From Bacteroides sp. UBA1317 (GTDB lineage: Bacteria > Bacteroidota > Bacteroidia > Bacteroidales > Bacteroidaceae): 42,780 nt of DNA. The stretch spans positions 1 through 42,780 of the forward strand of contig DBTL01000087.1 in NCBI GenBank assembly GCA_002307035.1. Reading direction: 5' to 3'. Numbering within the stretch: position 1 is the first letter of the stretch; every line of letters starts with the position of its first letter. This document shows, one piece after another, positions 34,617-42,780 of the stretch. The notes under the pieces were generated by a model. The model had not been told where the DNA came from. It saw only the letters and a program-made list of their open reading frames with translations, and searched no databases. Both the position numbers and the translations under genes were made by a program.

Positions 34617-35165
34617 CTACACGAAATATTCCGCATTAGCAAAAAGAACAGCTTGTTTATCTTTCTCAGACATAATAACCAGAGAAGGGTCTACAGGCCA
34701 ATTGATGGATAGAGATTTATCATTATATAACACAGAAGCTTCTGCATTCGGTGCATAAGCATTATCTACTTTATACGTAAAAATAGCTTCATCACTTACT
34801 ACCAGAAAGCCATGAGCAAACCCCCGAGGGATAAAAAATTGCCGTTTATTCTTTTCAGTAAGCTCCACACTAACGTGCTTGCCAAACGTTGGCGAGGATT
34901 TACGCATATCTACAGCTACATCCAACACTTGCCCTTTGATAACACGCACTAGTTTAGCCTGACTATATTCGCCTTTTTGATAATGTAAGCCCCTCAATAC
35001 ACCGAAAGACGATTGCGATTCATTATCCTGAATAAAGTTAACCACTCCTATGTTGGCTTCAAATTCTTCTTTTTTAAAAGCCTCCATAAAATATCCCCTA
35101 CTATCGGAAAAAACCTTGGGTTCGATAATCCACACCCCTTCTACTTCTGTTTGAATAAAGTTCAT
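34617..35165 (-). CDS. rfbC: dTDP-4-dehydrorhamnose 3,5-epimerase
   Basis: Cupin enzyme of dTDP-L-rhamnose synthesis for surface polysaccharides. Seen: DSRGYFMEAFKKEEF near the start, SFGVLRGLHYQ with the catalytic His61, RQFFIPRGFAHGF (109-121) and the tyrosine-bearing FTYKVDNAYAP (Tyr131 and Tyr137). Length 182 is normal. The companion genes rfbA, rfbB and rfbD are not in the window. No clear -7 box was found upstream; the lipoprotein gene at 33726-34523 follows it on the same strand. Confidence 0.94.
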   Translation of the reverse strand: MNFIQTEVEGVWIIEPKVFSDSRGYFMEAFKKEEFEANIGVVNFIQDNESQSSFGVLRGLHYQKGEYSQAKLVRVIKGQVLDVAVDMRKSSPTFGKHVSVELTEKNKRQFFIPRGFAHGFLVVSDEAIFTYKVDNAYAPNAEASVLYNDKSLSINWPVDPSLVIMSEKDKQAVLFANAEYFV

Positions 35166-35311
35166 ATTGCTAAAATCTGCTATAATTATGAGGCAAAGTT
35201 AATATTATATCTTGTGTTAAGCACTCCTCTATTAACAAATTATTCTATCTCTGTTTATAATTTGTTAATAATAAAAAAGAGCTTCTTAGTCTATTATCTC
35301 AAATAATCTGC

Positions 35312-35319
35312 TAATTTTG
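35312..35319 (+). promoter_or_regulatory. -7 box almost touching the HU/SPOR start codon
   Basis: TAATTTTG matches TAnnTTTG and ends 5 bases before the ATG at 35325. If used, the mRNA would have almost no leader. Confidence 0.45.
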
Positions 35320-35324
35320 CAAAC

Positions 35325-36422
35325 ATGATTGAATTAGCACAGCATATAGAAACATTATTATTAGAGAACGATTGTGTTATCGTTCCCGGATTTGGAGGAT
35401 TTGTCGCTCATTACGCATCTGCTACATGGATTGCCGACGAGTGTATATTTCTTCCACCTACACGTACTATTGGGTTCAACCCCCAACTTAAAATGAACGA
35501 CGGGTTGTTGGTTCAATCTTATATGGCAACCTACGAAACTAATTTCTCCGATGCTTCAAAGACTATAGATAAAAAAGTAGAGGAGCTTATTTCACTGCTC
35601 CACGAGGATGGGAAAGCAGACCTTGATAACATTGGCGAACTACACTTCACCATTCATGGTACCTATGAGTTCACTCCTTATGATAACAAGATAACTACAC
35701 CCTACTTATATGGACTAGATGCTGTAACCATCAAACCTCTTGATGCTCTGCAAAACCGTCCGATAAGAAGAAAACCGACGTCTCCCTTTATCCCTGCTGA
35801 GAAAAAGACCTACGATATTCGGATCAACCGTTCATTCTTACGTAGTGCAGTAGCTGTAGCAGCTGCCATAGCATTATTCTTTGTAATGTCTACTCCAGTA
35901 GAGAATACGTATGTTGAGAAAGCTAATTATGCCCAACTTCTTCCTGCTGATCTATTTGAAAAGATAGAAAAGCAATCGCTGGCTATTACGCCTGTGATGG
36001 TTAAAAGTAGTGTAACTCATACTTCTGCAAATGCCAAGAAGCACGAAACAACTAAAAAGGAAACAAAACCCAGAGCGGTGAAAGAGATCATGGTTCCAAA
36101 GGCCGTAAATAAAGAAACTCTTGAAAAGAAGGAACAAGCTGTAGCAATTGCTAAGTCTTCCAGGCATGAAGAAGCAAAAATAGTTACCAATGCCCCATAC
36201 CATATCATTGTAGCTAGTAGCATCGGCTCAAAAGATGCTGAGAAATTAGCAGAACAACTTAGAGCAAAAGGCTATCCAAATGCAAAGGCATTGATTAGTG
36301 CCGAAATGGTTCGTGTCAGCCTCATGGCATGCCCCACTCGAGAAGAAGCGGGCAAACATCTAACAAAAATAAGGCAGAACGAGGCGTTTGAAAACGCTTG
36401 GGTACTTACACCTGCCAAGTAA
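35325..36422 (+). CDS. CCDC81-type HU domain, membrane-spanning SPOR protein
   Basis: Protein of 365 residues. Residues 1-140 carry two HU/IHF-like folds of the bacterial CCDC81 type (MIELAQHIETLL, VIVPGFGGFVAHY, LKMNDGLLVQSYM), residues 171-189 are a single membrane helix, 190-290 a Lys/Glu-rich linker and 291-362 a SPOR domain (APYHIIVASSIGS, AEKLAEQLRAKGYPNA), which binds denuded peptidoglycan at division sites. The order suggests the HU part in the cytoplasm and SPOR in the periplasm, so it could tie DNA or a cytoplasmic partner to the septum; that is inference. The FHA gene follows 23 bases later. Confidence 0.8.
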   Translation: MIELAQHIETLLLENDCVIVPGFGGFVAHYASATWIADECIFLPPTRTIGFNPQLKMNDGLLVQSYMATYETNFSDASKTIDKKVEELISLLHEDGKADLDNIGELHFTIHGTYEFTPYDNKITTPYLYGLDAVTIKPLDALQNRPIRRKPTSPFIPAEKKTYDIRINRSFLRSAVAVAAAIALFFVMSTPVENTYVEKANYAQLLPADLFEKIEKQSLAITPVMVKSSVTHTSANAKKHETTKKETKPRAVKEIMVPKAVNKETLEKKEQAVAIAKSSRHEEAKIVTNAPYHIIVASSIGSKDAEKLAEQLRAKGYPNAKALISAEMVRVSLMACPTREEAGKHLTKIRQNEAFENAWVLTPAK

Positions 36423-36445
36423 AATAAAAACGAATATTCCCCATA

Positions 36446-36970
36446 ATGAAAAGAATTCTTTGTCCCAAATGCGAAAATTATATTTCTTTTGATGAAACTA
36501 AATACACTGAAGGCCAGTCGCTTGTGTTTGTGTGCGAACATTGCAGCAAGCAGTTCAGCATTCGGCTTGGGAAAACAAAAATGAAGGTTCCACGCAAAGA
36601 AGAGACTTTTGCCGAAGAGGAAGAGCAAAAAGAAGAATTTGGCAGCATTATGATTCTCGGAAATGTTTTTGGCTTCAAACAAGTACTTCCACTAATAGAA
36701 GGCGATAATGTAATTGGACGCCGTTGCGTAGGCACAGTTATTAACACTCAAATTGAGACAGGAGACATGAGTATGGATCGCCGCCATTGCATCATTAACG
36801 TAAAGCGAAACAAAGTGGGCAAGCTTATCTATACGCTTCGTGATGGGCCAAGCCTAACCGGTACTTTTCTGAAAAGTGAAGTTCTGAGCGATAAAGACCG
36901 TATGCGAATTGAAGATGGAGCTATCATTACTATTGGTGCTACCACGATCATTCTTCACGCCGGAAAATAG
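36446..36970 (+). CDS. Zinc-ribbon and FHA domain protein
   Basis: Cytoplasmic protein of 174 residues. Residues 6-33 form a zinc ribbon (Cys6, Cys9, Cys30, Cys33; CxxC spaced by 20). An acidic linker follows (about 48-68). Residues about 73-172 form an FHA fold with DNVIGRR and MSMDRRHCIINV, the His being kept while the usual Ser is Asp-Arg. FHA domains bind phosphothreonine, so a Ser/Thr kinase partner is implied, but none is encoded here. It is 23 bases from the HU/SPOR gene and probably cotranscribed, so the two may work together. Confidence 0.8.
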   Translation: MKRILCPKCENYISFDETKYTEGQSLVFVCEHCSKQFSIRLGKTKMKVPRKEETFAEEEEQKEEFGSIMILGNVFGFKQVLPLIEGDNVIGRRCVGTVINTQIETGDMSMDRRHCIINVKRNKVGKLIYTLRDGPSLTGTFLKSEVLSDKDRMRIEDGAIITIGATTIILHAGK

Positions 36971-37072
36971 TAAAAACTTACATTCGAAAATCATTATAGT
37001 GACTACTCTATTTTGCTTAAAGCATTAAGTTTACTGAGTGAACGAATAAGCATTCGATTTATAAATATATAG

Positions 37073-37108
37073 AAAGGGCTAAACTAGTAAAATAGTTCAG
37101 CCCTTTTT
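37073..37108. terminator. Bidirectional terminator between FHA gene and uxaB
   Basis: AAAGGGCT (37073-37080) pairs with AGCCCTTT (37099-37106), with AACTA/TAGTT extending the stem inside and T-runs at the end. Confidence 0.75.
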
Positions 37109-37159
37109 ATATGATAATTTGCAATCTTCATTCCAAAAAATCAAAAGACTTCTCGAGGA

Positions 37160-38599
37160 TTACAGGATACTCTTCACCGTTTCGAGCATACCTTTTTCCT
37201 GAATAGAGTCAAGGTAACCCTTAATTGCATCGGTCAATCCCGCAATCTTATTCAGGTTTTCGCCCCAGATAAATTCGGCAGCAAGAACACCTTCGGCAAC
37301 AGTTTTGGTACAACCGGTAGCCCAAAGATCTTTCAACAGAGTCATTATTTCAGGAGCATCGTTTGGAGCGATCTCAGCACCATCAGCACGTACACCACCT
37401 TTATAGTAAGTAATAATTGCAGCCAATCCTAACACCAAACCTTTAGGTAGTTCGCCTTTACGAGCCAGGTAAGTCTTCAATCCCGGAAGATCACGAGTTT
37501 CGAATTTAGGGAAAGAGTTAAGCATGATGCTTGTTACCGCATGGTCAACAAACGGATTGTTGAAACGTTCGAGAACATCTTCACCAAATTTCTTCAACTC
37601 ATCTTTTGGCAAGTTCAATGTTTCCATCAATTCGTGGAACATCACCTTGTTAATGTACTGGCTCAATATCGGATGTTCGCAAGCTTCACGCACGATATTT
37701 ACCCCAGAAAGATAAGTAACAGGAGCCAGAACCGTGTGAGGACCATTAAGCAATGTAACCTTACGTTCGTGATAAGGGGCTTCAGATGGAACAAACAATA
37801 CATTCAATCCGGCTTTATCAGCAGGGAATTCTTTTGAAACTTCTTGTGGAGCTTCAATAACCCACAAGTGAAATATTTCTGCCTGAACAACCAAGTTATC
37901 ATCATATTGCAATTTCTCTTTGATAGTAGCAATATCTTTGCGTGGGAATCCTGAAACAATACGCTCTACCAACGTAGCGTACACTCCACAAGCCTCTTCA
38001 AACCAAGTTTTAAACTCTTCGCCAAGATTCCAAAGTTCGATGTATTGATAAATGGTTTCTTTTAGTTTATGACCATTCAAGAAGATAAGTTCACAAGGGA
38101 AAATAATAAGTCCCTTGCTCTTGTCACCATTGAATGTTTTGAAACGATGATAAAGCAACTGAGTCAACTTGCCCGGATAGGAAGAAGCAGGAGCATCAGT
38201 CAGTTTGCAAGCAGGATCAAAAGCAATACCGGCCTCTGTAGTATTTGAGATTACAAAGCGCATCTCAGGTTGTTCGGCAAGCTTCATGAACTCTGCATTT
38301 TGGCTATAAGGATTCAAAGAGCGGCTGATTACATCAATCATTGTCAAGTTGTTAACTACTTGTCCCTTATCAAGACCTTGAAGATTGACATGATACAGAT
38401 TATCCTGCGCATTCAACATATCCACCATTCCCTTATCAATAGGTTGCACCACCACCACACTACTGTTAAAATCGGCTTTTTCGTTCATGTTATAGATAAT
38501 CCAGTCAACGAACGCACGCAAAAAATTACCTTCACCAAACTGAATAATGCGCTCCGGACGTTGAATCTTCGGAGCTGTTTCTTTGTTTAAAGCTTTCAT
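37160..38599 (-). CDS. uxaB: Tagaturonate reductase (altronate oxidoreductase)
   Basis: NADH-dependent reduction of D-tagaturonate to D-altronate in galacturonate breakdown. Seen: the nucleotide-binding start QFGEGNFLRAFVDWIIYNMN (partly quoted: GEGNFLRAF, 22-30), VSNTTEAGI, FPCELIFLNG, and the long-chain mannitol dehydrogenase family core LNGPHTVLAP and ERFNNPFVDH. Length 479 is normal for the UxaB group. It lies 35 bases behind the LacI-type gene, so both are likely one transcript, opposite to uxaC. Confidence 0.9.
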   Translation of the reverse strand: MKALNKETAPKIQRPERIIQFGEGNFLRAFVDWIIYNMNEKADFNSSVVVVQPIDKGMVDMLNAQDNLYHVNLQGLDKGQVVNNLTMIDVISRSLNPYSQNAEFMKLAEQPEMRFVISNTTEAGIAFDPACKLTDAPASSYPGKLTQLLYHRFKTFNGDKSKGLIIFPCELIFLNGHKLKETIYQYIELWNLGEEFKTWFEEACGVYATLVERIVSGFPRKDIATIKEKLQYDDNLVVQAEIFHLWVIEAPQEVSKEFPADKAGLNVLFVPSEAPYHERKVTLLNGPHTVLAPVTYLSGVNIVREACEHPILSQYINKVMFHELMETLNLPKDELKKFGEDVLERFNNPFVDHAVTSIMLNSFPKFETRDLPGLKTYLARKGELPKGLVLGLAAIITYYKGGVRADGAEIAPNDAPEIMTLLKDLWATGCTKTVAEGVLAAEFIWGENLNKIAGLTDAIKGYLDSIQEKGMLETVKSIL

Positions 38600-38634
38600 T
38601 TTAATTCTAATTTATAAGATATTTATAATAAATA

Positions 38635-39696
38635 TTATTCAAATTCAAAATAGAAATCTATATTCTCTTTCATCAATATATCGATAGGCATATACTTCAC
38701 AGCCGTCACCGGTTTTTTAAAGACGACATGCTCACAAAGAGCTTTTATGCCCCGATATCCTTGCAAAGCCGGTCGTTGCCCAATAAGATATTTAACCTCT
38801 CCCGATTGTAACAACTCCACGTTCTTTCGCAATAAATCATAACCAATCAGTGCATCCATGTGTTTGCCGCTTTGGAGCAAATAGTTGCCTACCTGATAAA
38901 CGCGTGAATTAAACACAACTCCCAGCTTAGCTTTAGGATGAGCAGCAAAAAAAACATCCAGCGTTTCTATATCATCCAATGTCTCCGCTTTATTCAATAC
39001 AAACTCTACTATTTTCACACCGGCATAGGCATCAGACATGTACTTCATAAACCCTTCTATTCGACGTTGCATCTGTATTTCAGCCGGGTTATCCTTATTG
39101 TTTGCCTGAAAGAAGACTAATTCCTGTCCCTCTTTGTAATCACGCATCAATATTTTTGCGGCAATATATCCGCTCATATACGAATCTTGTCCGATATACT
39201 TCAGTGCATTAGCACCCTCAATATTAAAGTCAATGAATGCATACGGAATCTTATTTTCTTTCAGATACCTCACCAATGTCAGTGTTTGTTCACGAAAGTT
39301 TGGCGCAATAAGTACGGCATCGGGCATAGTCTCCTGCAGAGCTCTACACGCTTCCTGATAAGAATTCTCGTTGGCATGCTGATACCTCACATAATCGATG
39401 GATAAATTGAATGGACGGTATTCTTGTGCCGCACGCTCTATGCCGCGTGACACAGAGTGCCAATAATCCTCTTCCTCATAATAAGGTATAAGGCAGACAA
39501 AATTATATTTTTTCTTTGCAGCCAATCCGATAGCAAACATATTAGGTTGATAATCAATCTCTTCGAGAACTTTCTGTACTTTTGCGAGACTGGCTTTAGA
39601 TACTTCACCCCGATTGTGCAACACCCTATCTACAGTGCCGGCAGAAACTTCCGCCATGCGGGCAATGTCTTTAATTGTATAAATCTTGTTTTCCAT
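38635..39696 (-). CDS. LacI-family transcriptional regulator, probable hexuronate regulator
   Basis: Protein of 353 residues with an N-terminal LacI helix-turn-helix (TIKDIARMAEVSAGTVDRVL, 7-26), a hinge (about 50-62) and a periplasmic-binding-type effector domain (about 65-345, YYEEEDYWHSVSRGIERAA in part). Effector identity is inferred from context: uxaB directly downstream and uxaC divergent upstream, so tagaturonate, fructuronate or a hexuronate is likely. It may repress both units from the shared 263-base space. Confidence 0.85.
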   Translation of the reverse strand: MENKIYTIKDIARMAEVSAGTVDRVLHNRGEVSKASLAKVQKVLEEIDYQPNMFAIGLAAKKKYNFVCLIPYYEEEDYWHSVSRGIERAAQEYRPFNLSIDYVRYQHANENSYQEACRALQETMPDAVLIAPNFREQTLTLVRYLKENKIPYAFIDFNIEGANALKYIGQDSYMSGYIAAKILMRDYKEGQELVFFQANNKDNPAEIQMQRRIEGFMKYMSDAYAGVKIVEFVLNKAETLDDIETLDVFFAAHPKAKLGVVFNSRVYQVGNYLLQSGKHMDALIGYDLLRKNVELLQSGEVKYLIGQRPALQGYRGIKALCEHVVFKKPVTAVKYMPIDILMKENIDFYFEFE

Positions 39697-39796
39697 GTAT
39701 TTAATGCCTAATTCTAAGGTTAATAAGGCTAATATTTTAAATATTAATTACTGATAGCTAACATTATGAAGCGTTTAAATATTATAAAATTCATCG

Positions 39797-39804
39797 CAAA
39801 TATA
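39797..39804 (-). promoter_or_regulatory. -7 box for lacI-type gene and uxaB
   Basis: TATATTTG on the minus strand, 101 bases before the regulator ATG. Confidence 0.4.
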
Positions 39805-39835
39805 CGAATTATTTTGGTATGCCAAGTAAAAAAAC

Positions 39836-39859
39836 TATTTTTGTGTTCGATAACGGTTA
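39836..39859 (+). promoter_or_regulatory. -7 box and candidate operator for uxaC
   Basis: TATTTTTG (39836-39843) matches the -7 consensus. The odd palindrome TAACGGTTA follows at 39851-39859, near the expected transcription start, a fitting place for a LacI-type repressor. The operator call is weak: one short site only. The leader to uxaC would be over 100 bases. Confidence 0.3.
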
Positions 39860-39959
39860 ATAAAACTAAAACAGAATAAAAACCTATTAGCTTTACAATC
39901 AATACTATATAGGTAAGAATATACGTAATAATAATTTTACACTTTAAAAACACAGAGAA

Positions 39960-41366
39960 ATGAAAAATTTCATGGATGAAAACTTCTTGTTGCAAACAGA
40001 AACTGCACAGAAATTGTATCACGATCATGCGGCTAAGATGCCAATTATCGACTACCACTGTCACTTGATTCCTAAAATGGTCGCTGACGACCACAAGTTT
40101 CAATCGCTTACGGAAATATGGTTGGGAGGCGACCACTACAAATGGCGTGCCATGCGTACAAACGGAATAGACGAGCGTTATTGCACAGGTAAGGATACAA
40201 CAGACTGGGAGAAATTTGAGAAGTGGGCCGAAACGGTGCCTTATACCATGAGAAATCCATTGTATCACTGGACTCATCTGGAATTGAAGACTGCTTTTGG
40301 TATCAACAAGATTTTGAATGCTAAAACAGCCCGTGAGATATACGAGGAATGTAACGAGAAACTGGCTCAACCGGAATACTCAGCTCGTGGCATGATGCGC
40401 AGATATAAAGTAGAAGTTGTTTGCACTACGGACGATCCTATCGATTCGCTGGAGTATCACATTCAGACTCGTGAAAGTGGTTTCGAAGTAAAAATGCTAC
40501 CAACATGGCGCCCTGACAAGGCAATGGCTGTAGAAGTACCTTCAGATTTCCGTGCATACATGGAGAAGCTGGCCGAAGTGAGTGGCATTGCCATCTCTAC
40601 TTTCGATGATATGGTGAATGCGTTGCAAAAACGCCATGAATTCTTTGCTGCTCAAGGTTGCAAACTCTCTGACCACGGTATTGAAGAATTTTATGCTGAA
40701 GACTATACCGATGCAGAAATCAAAGCTATATTTAATAAGGTATATGGTGGAGCAGAATTAACTAAAGAAGAAATATTGAAGTTCAAATCGGCTATGCTTA
40801 TCGTTTTTGGCGAGATGGATGCTGAAACAGGATGGACACAACAATTCCATTATGGAGCAATCCGCAACAACAACACTAAGATGTTTAAGCTTCTTGGCCC
40901 TGATACCGGCTTCGATTCGATCGGTGAGTTTTCTACTGCTAAAGCGATGGCCAAATATTTTGATCGTTTAAATAGCAATGGTAAGTTGGCTAAAACAATA
41001 TTGTACAATCTTAACCCTTGCGCTAACGAAGTGATTGCTACCATGCTGGGTAACTTCCAGGACGGTACCGTTGCGGGTAAGATCCAATTCGGTTCAGGTT
41101 GGTGGTTCCTCGATCAGAAAGACGGTATGGAAAAGCAAATGAACGCACTTTCAGTACTCGGTTTACTGAGCCGCTTTGTCGGTATGCTCACCGACTCTCG
41201 CTCATTCCTCTCTTATCCACGTCACGAGTACTTCCGTCGCACACTTTGCAACTTGGTAGGCCGCGATATTGAGAATGGTGAAATACCTATGGCTGAGATA
41301 GAACGAGCTAATCAGATGATTGAAGACATCAGCTATAACAACGCAAAAAATTTCTTTCAATTTTAA
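39960..41366 (+). CDS. uxaC: Glucuronate/galacturonate isomerase
   Basis: Converts D-glucuronate to D-fructuronate and D-galacturonate to D-tagaturonate, the first step of hexuronate use. Seen: MPIIDYHCHLIP with the metal-type His33 and His35, GGDHYKWRAMRTNG, TTDDPIDSLEYH, WRPDKAM, and the C-terminal GWWFLDQKDGM with TDSRSFLSYPRHEYFRR typical of the amidohydrolase-fold UxaC. Length 468 fits. Divergent from the LacI-type gene and uxaB, whose product uses the tagaturonate made here. Its 3' end carries a long-stem terminator. Confidence 0.96.
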   Translation: MKNFMDENFLLQTETAQKLYHDHAAKMPIIDYHCHLIPKMVADDHKFQSLTEIWLGGDHYKWRAMRTNGIDERYCTGKDTTDWEKFEKWAETVPYTMRNPLYHWTHLELKTAFGINKILNAKTAREIYEECNEKLAQPEYSARGMMRRYKVEVVCTTDDPIDSLEYHIQTRESGFEVKMLPTWRPDKAMAVEVPSDFRAYMEKLAEVSGIAISTFDDMVNALQKRHEFFAAQGCKLSDHGIEEFYAEDYTDAEIKAIFNKVYGGAELTKEEILKFKSAMLIVFGEMDAETGWTQQFHYGAIRNNNTKMFKLLGPDTGFDSIGEFSTAKAMAKYFDRLNSNGKLAKTILYNLNPCANEVIATMLGNFQDGTVAGKIQFGSGWWFLDQKDGMEKQMNALSVLGLLSRFVGMLTDSRSFLSYPRHEYFRRTLCNLVGRDIENGEIPMAEIERANQMIEDISYNNAKNFFQF

Positions 41367-41421
41367 GAAATCCAAAACGCTTCATCGTTAAGATTAATAC
41401 GATCTTAACTTACTAAGTGAT

Positions 41422-41495
41422 CACAGATTAAAAGATTATCCGGCTATTAAACTCTAAAGCCAATGGTATAATCTTTTAATCTGTGGTTCTTTTTT
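41422..41495 (+). terminator. Long-stem terminator after uxaC
   Basis: CACAGATTAAAAGATTAT (41422-41439) is perfectly inverted at 41468-41485 over 18 bp, with inner GGCT/AGCC pairing, then a T-run. Unusually long and AT-rich for a terminator. Confidence 0.75.
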
Positions 41496-41516
41496 TAATT
41501 CTTTTTTGCATAATTA

Positions 41517-42626
41517 ATGTATCTTTGTCGCAATATGACGGACGAAGAATTACAATCAAAAACGATCACCTGGCTACGCTTCCCCATGATTGTGGGAGTT
41601 TTACTCATCCACAGCTACAATCCTAATCTTAATAATGGAGGAATGTTGTTTAGAGATATTCCTATAACCTATCCCCTCTTTCAATTTATTAGAAATCTAT
41701 CTTCCGAAGTCGTGGCACGCTTTTGCGTACCGCTGTTTTTCCTCATTGCCGGCTACCTGTTCTTCTATCGGATCTCTACTTTTACACCGAGCATTTACGC
41801 CGATAAATTAAAAAAACGCATTCATTCGCTACTCGTACCCTACCTCTTTTGGAATGCATTCGCTTTACTTGCCTATGTGTTGCTTCAAGAAGTGTTTGGT
41901 ATTCATAACTTGGCTTATGGCGCTCTGCCAAAAGTTTCAGCATGGGAGTGGACAGACTATTTGAGATGCTTCTGGGATATTCGTTCACCTCATTATCCAC
42001 TGATCTATCCGCTATGGTTCATTCGTGATCTGATGATAACCTCACTCCTTACTCCCTTCATCTACATCGGCATCAAGCATCTGAAAGCGTTTTTCCCCCT
42101 TGCATTCTTCTTTATTTGGGTATTTAGCCTGCCCATCGGTGTTGTAGGTATAAACACAGGAGCCCTTTTTTTCTTCTCAATAGGTGCTTATTTCAGTCTG
42201 AATCAGAGAAACCTAGTCACCGAGGGTCGAAAATTATTCCGTTTTTCCATGCTCTACCCAATGGTAGCTCTTGCTGACACGCTTTGCAAAGGGCACAACA
42301 TAGATACCTATCTGCATCCTATAGGCATTTTGCTAGGTATGCTCTTCACAATCAACCTTATCTCCTACCTATTGCAAAAGAACAGAATAAAAGAAAGCAC
42401 ATATTTGGCTGGAGTAAGTTTCTTCGTATACGCAGCTCACGAGCAGATGCTGAGTCAGATACGCAAAATGCTAGTCACGGTAATTCCTCCCCAAAGCGAA
42501 AGTGCATACTTCGCTCTTTACCTTCTTCCTATGCTGGCAACTATTCTCATAACGCTTGCCATTTATTATTTACTGAAAAAATATTGCTCGGCTGCAATGA
42601 AAATAATGGTGGGAGCACGAAACTAA
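41517..42626 (+). CDS. Acyltransferase family 3 membrane protein
   Basis: Inner-membrane protein of 369 residues with about 10 helices, of the family that transfers acetyl or other acyl groups to sugars and surface glycans. Seen: the first-helix motif ITWLRFPMIVGVLLIHSYNP, whose His (residue 32 in the long form) is the usual catalytic one, ARFCVPLFFLIAGYLF, and PLWFIRDLMITSLLTPF. The start is uncertain: ATG at 41535 (MTDEELQSK) is more family-like and sits just behind a -7 box at 41520-41527, which would lie inside the gene if 41517 were used. The acceptor is unknown and no glycan cluster is adjacent. Confidence 0.82.
   Translation: MYLCRNMTDEELQSKTITWLRFPMIVGVLLIHSYNPNLNNGGMLFRDIPITYPLFQFIRNLSSEVVARFCVPLFFLIAGYLFFYRISTFTPSIYADKLKKRIHSLLVPYLFWNAFALLAYVLLQEVFGIHNLAYGALPKVSAWEWTDYLRCFWDIRSPHYPLIYPLWFIRDLMITSLLTPFIYIGIKHLKAFFPLAFFFIWVFSLPIGVVGINTGALFFFSIGAYFSLNQRNLVTEGRKLFRFSMLYPMVALADTLCKGHNIDTYLHPIGILLGMLFTINLISYLLQKNRIKESTYLAGVSFFVYAAHEQMLSQIRKMLVTVIPPQSESAYFALYLLPMLATILITLAIYYLLKKYCSAAMKIMVGARN
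41520..41527 (+). promoter_or_regulatory. -7 box close to the acyltransferase start
   Basis: TATCTTTG, exact consensus, overlapping the first codons of the long open frame and ending 7 bases before the ATG at 41535. It favours that start and a very short leader. Confidence 0.45.
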
Positions 42627-42696
42627 ATACGTTCAACTGCTTTTATCTTTGCCTAGCAAATAAAAAACGGTTCCTTCTGATGTCAATATAAAAGAG

Positions 42697-42780
42697 TAGC
42701 CCCTACAGGCCTTCTGAACGGGGGTTATTGAATGTACGATATCAGCGTGTTGAATGTACGTTTTCAACACGCTGATATCG
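42697..42780. repeat. Composite intergenic repeat (element C) at the window end
   Basis: GTAG (42697-42700) leads a GC hairpin: CCCC 42700-42703 with GGGG 42721-42724, inner CAG 42706-42708 with CTG 42714-42716, the same plan as at 17557. Then the spacer GAATGTACG plus core ATATCAGCGTGTT (42730-42751), an identical spacer at 42752-42760, and the inverted core. Arms 42737-42754 and 42763-42780 are perfectly complementary over 18 bp with an 8-base loop. The element may continue past the window. It lies about 70 bases after the acyltransferase stop. Confidence 0.85.

Noticed and set aside
39744..40370. Open frame of 208 codons on the minus strand
   Set aside because: Overlaps the 5' half of uxaC, which is unmistakable; it has no domain or plausible start signals.

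Overview
The window reads as a chromosomal segment of a Bacteroides-like member of the Bacteroidales. Three things point there. Many genes carry the Bacteroides -7 promoter box TAnnTTTG, sometimes with a -33 TTG about 19 bp upstream. Several proteins are of types typical of the phylum: bifunctional Fkp, a CCDC81-type HU/SPOR protein, a tRNA-guanine transglycosylase without the zinc cysteines, and SerB with N-terminal ACT domains. The operon arrangements also fit. No rRNA, tRNA, insertion sequence, prophage or CRISPR array was seen; this is mostly core genome with 33 convincing protein genes.

Layout. 1-330 holds a large hairpin element and a possible gene remnant. 331-2183: lipid genes (plsC-type acyltransferase, then an O2-dependent-type acyl-ACP desaturase). 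2299-6606: flavin oxidoreductase, papain-like amidase, galE and map. 6743-11275: rmuC, then nhaA and lepA on the minus strand. 11396-13562: winged-helix protein, C_GCAxxG protein and an Nramp metal transporter. 13710-17240: pheT, yebC and a TSCPD protein, apparently one transcription unit. 17241-17719: a long gap carrying a composite repeat. 17720-23430: dnaB, fkp and fucP, all minus and closely spaced, giving fucose uptake and GDP-fucose synthesis behind the replicative helicase. 23645-30068: ispE, trmN6, then lon-tgt-LptF/G permease as a tight operon. 30344-35165: thioredoxin-fold protein without its cysteines, serB, DEAD-box helicase, lipoprotein and rfbC. 35325-36970: a membrane-spanning HU/SPOR protein followed by a zinc-ribbon/FHA protein. 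37160-41366: hexuronate catabolism (uxaB, a LacI-type regulator, divergent uxaC). 41517-42626: a membrane acyltransferase, followed by a second copy of the composite repeat at the window end.

The most unusual feature is the repeat family. Two elements (17557-17663 and 42697-42780) share a GC-rich hairpin followed by forward and inverted copies of a 22-bp unit made of a 9-base GAATnnnnG spacer and a 13-base core ending TCAGCGTGTT. A third hairpin at 21-74 has a different core but the same 22-bp offset between forward copies followed by an inverted copy. I do not recognise this family. The second candidate for a poorly described system is the HU/SPOR plus zinc-ribbon/FHA gene pair.
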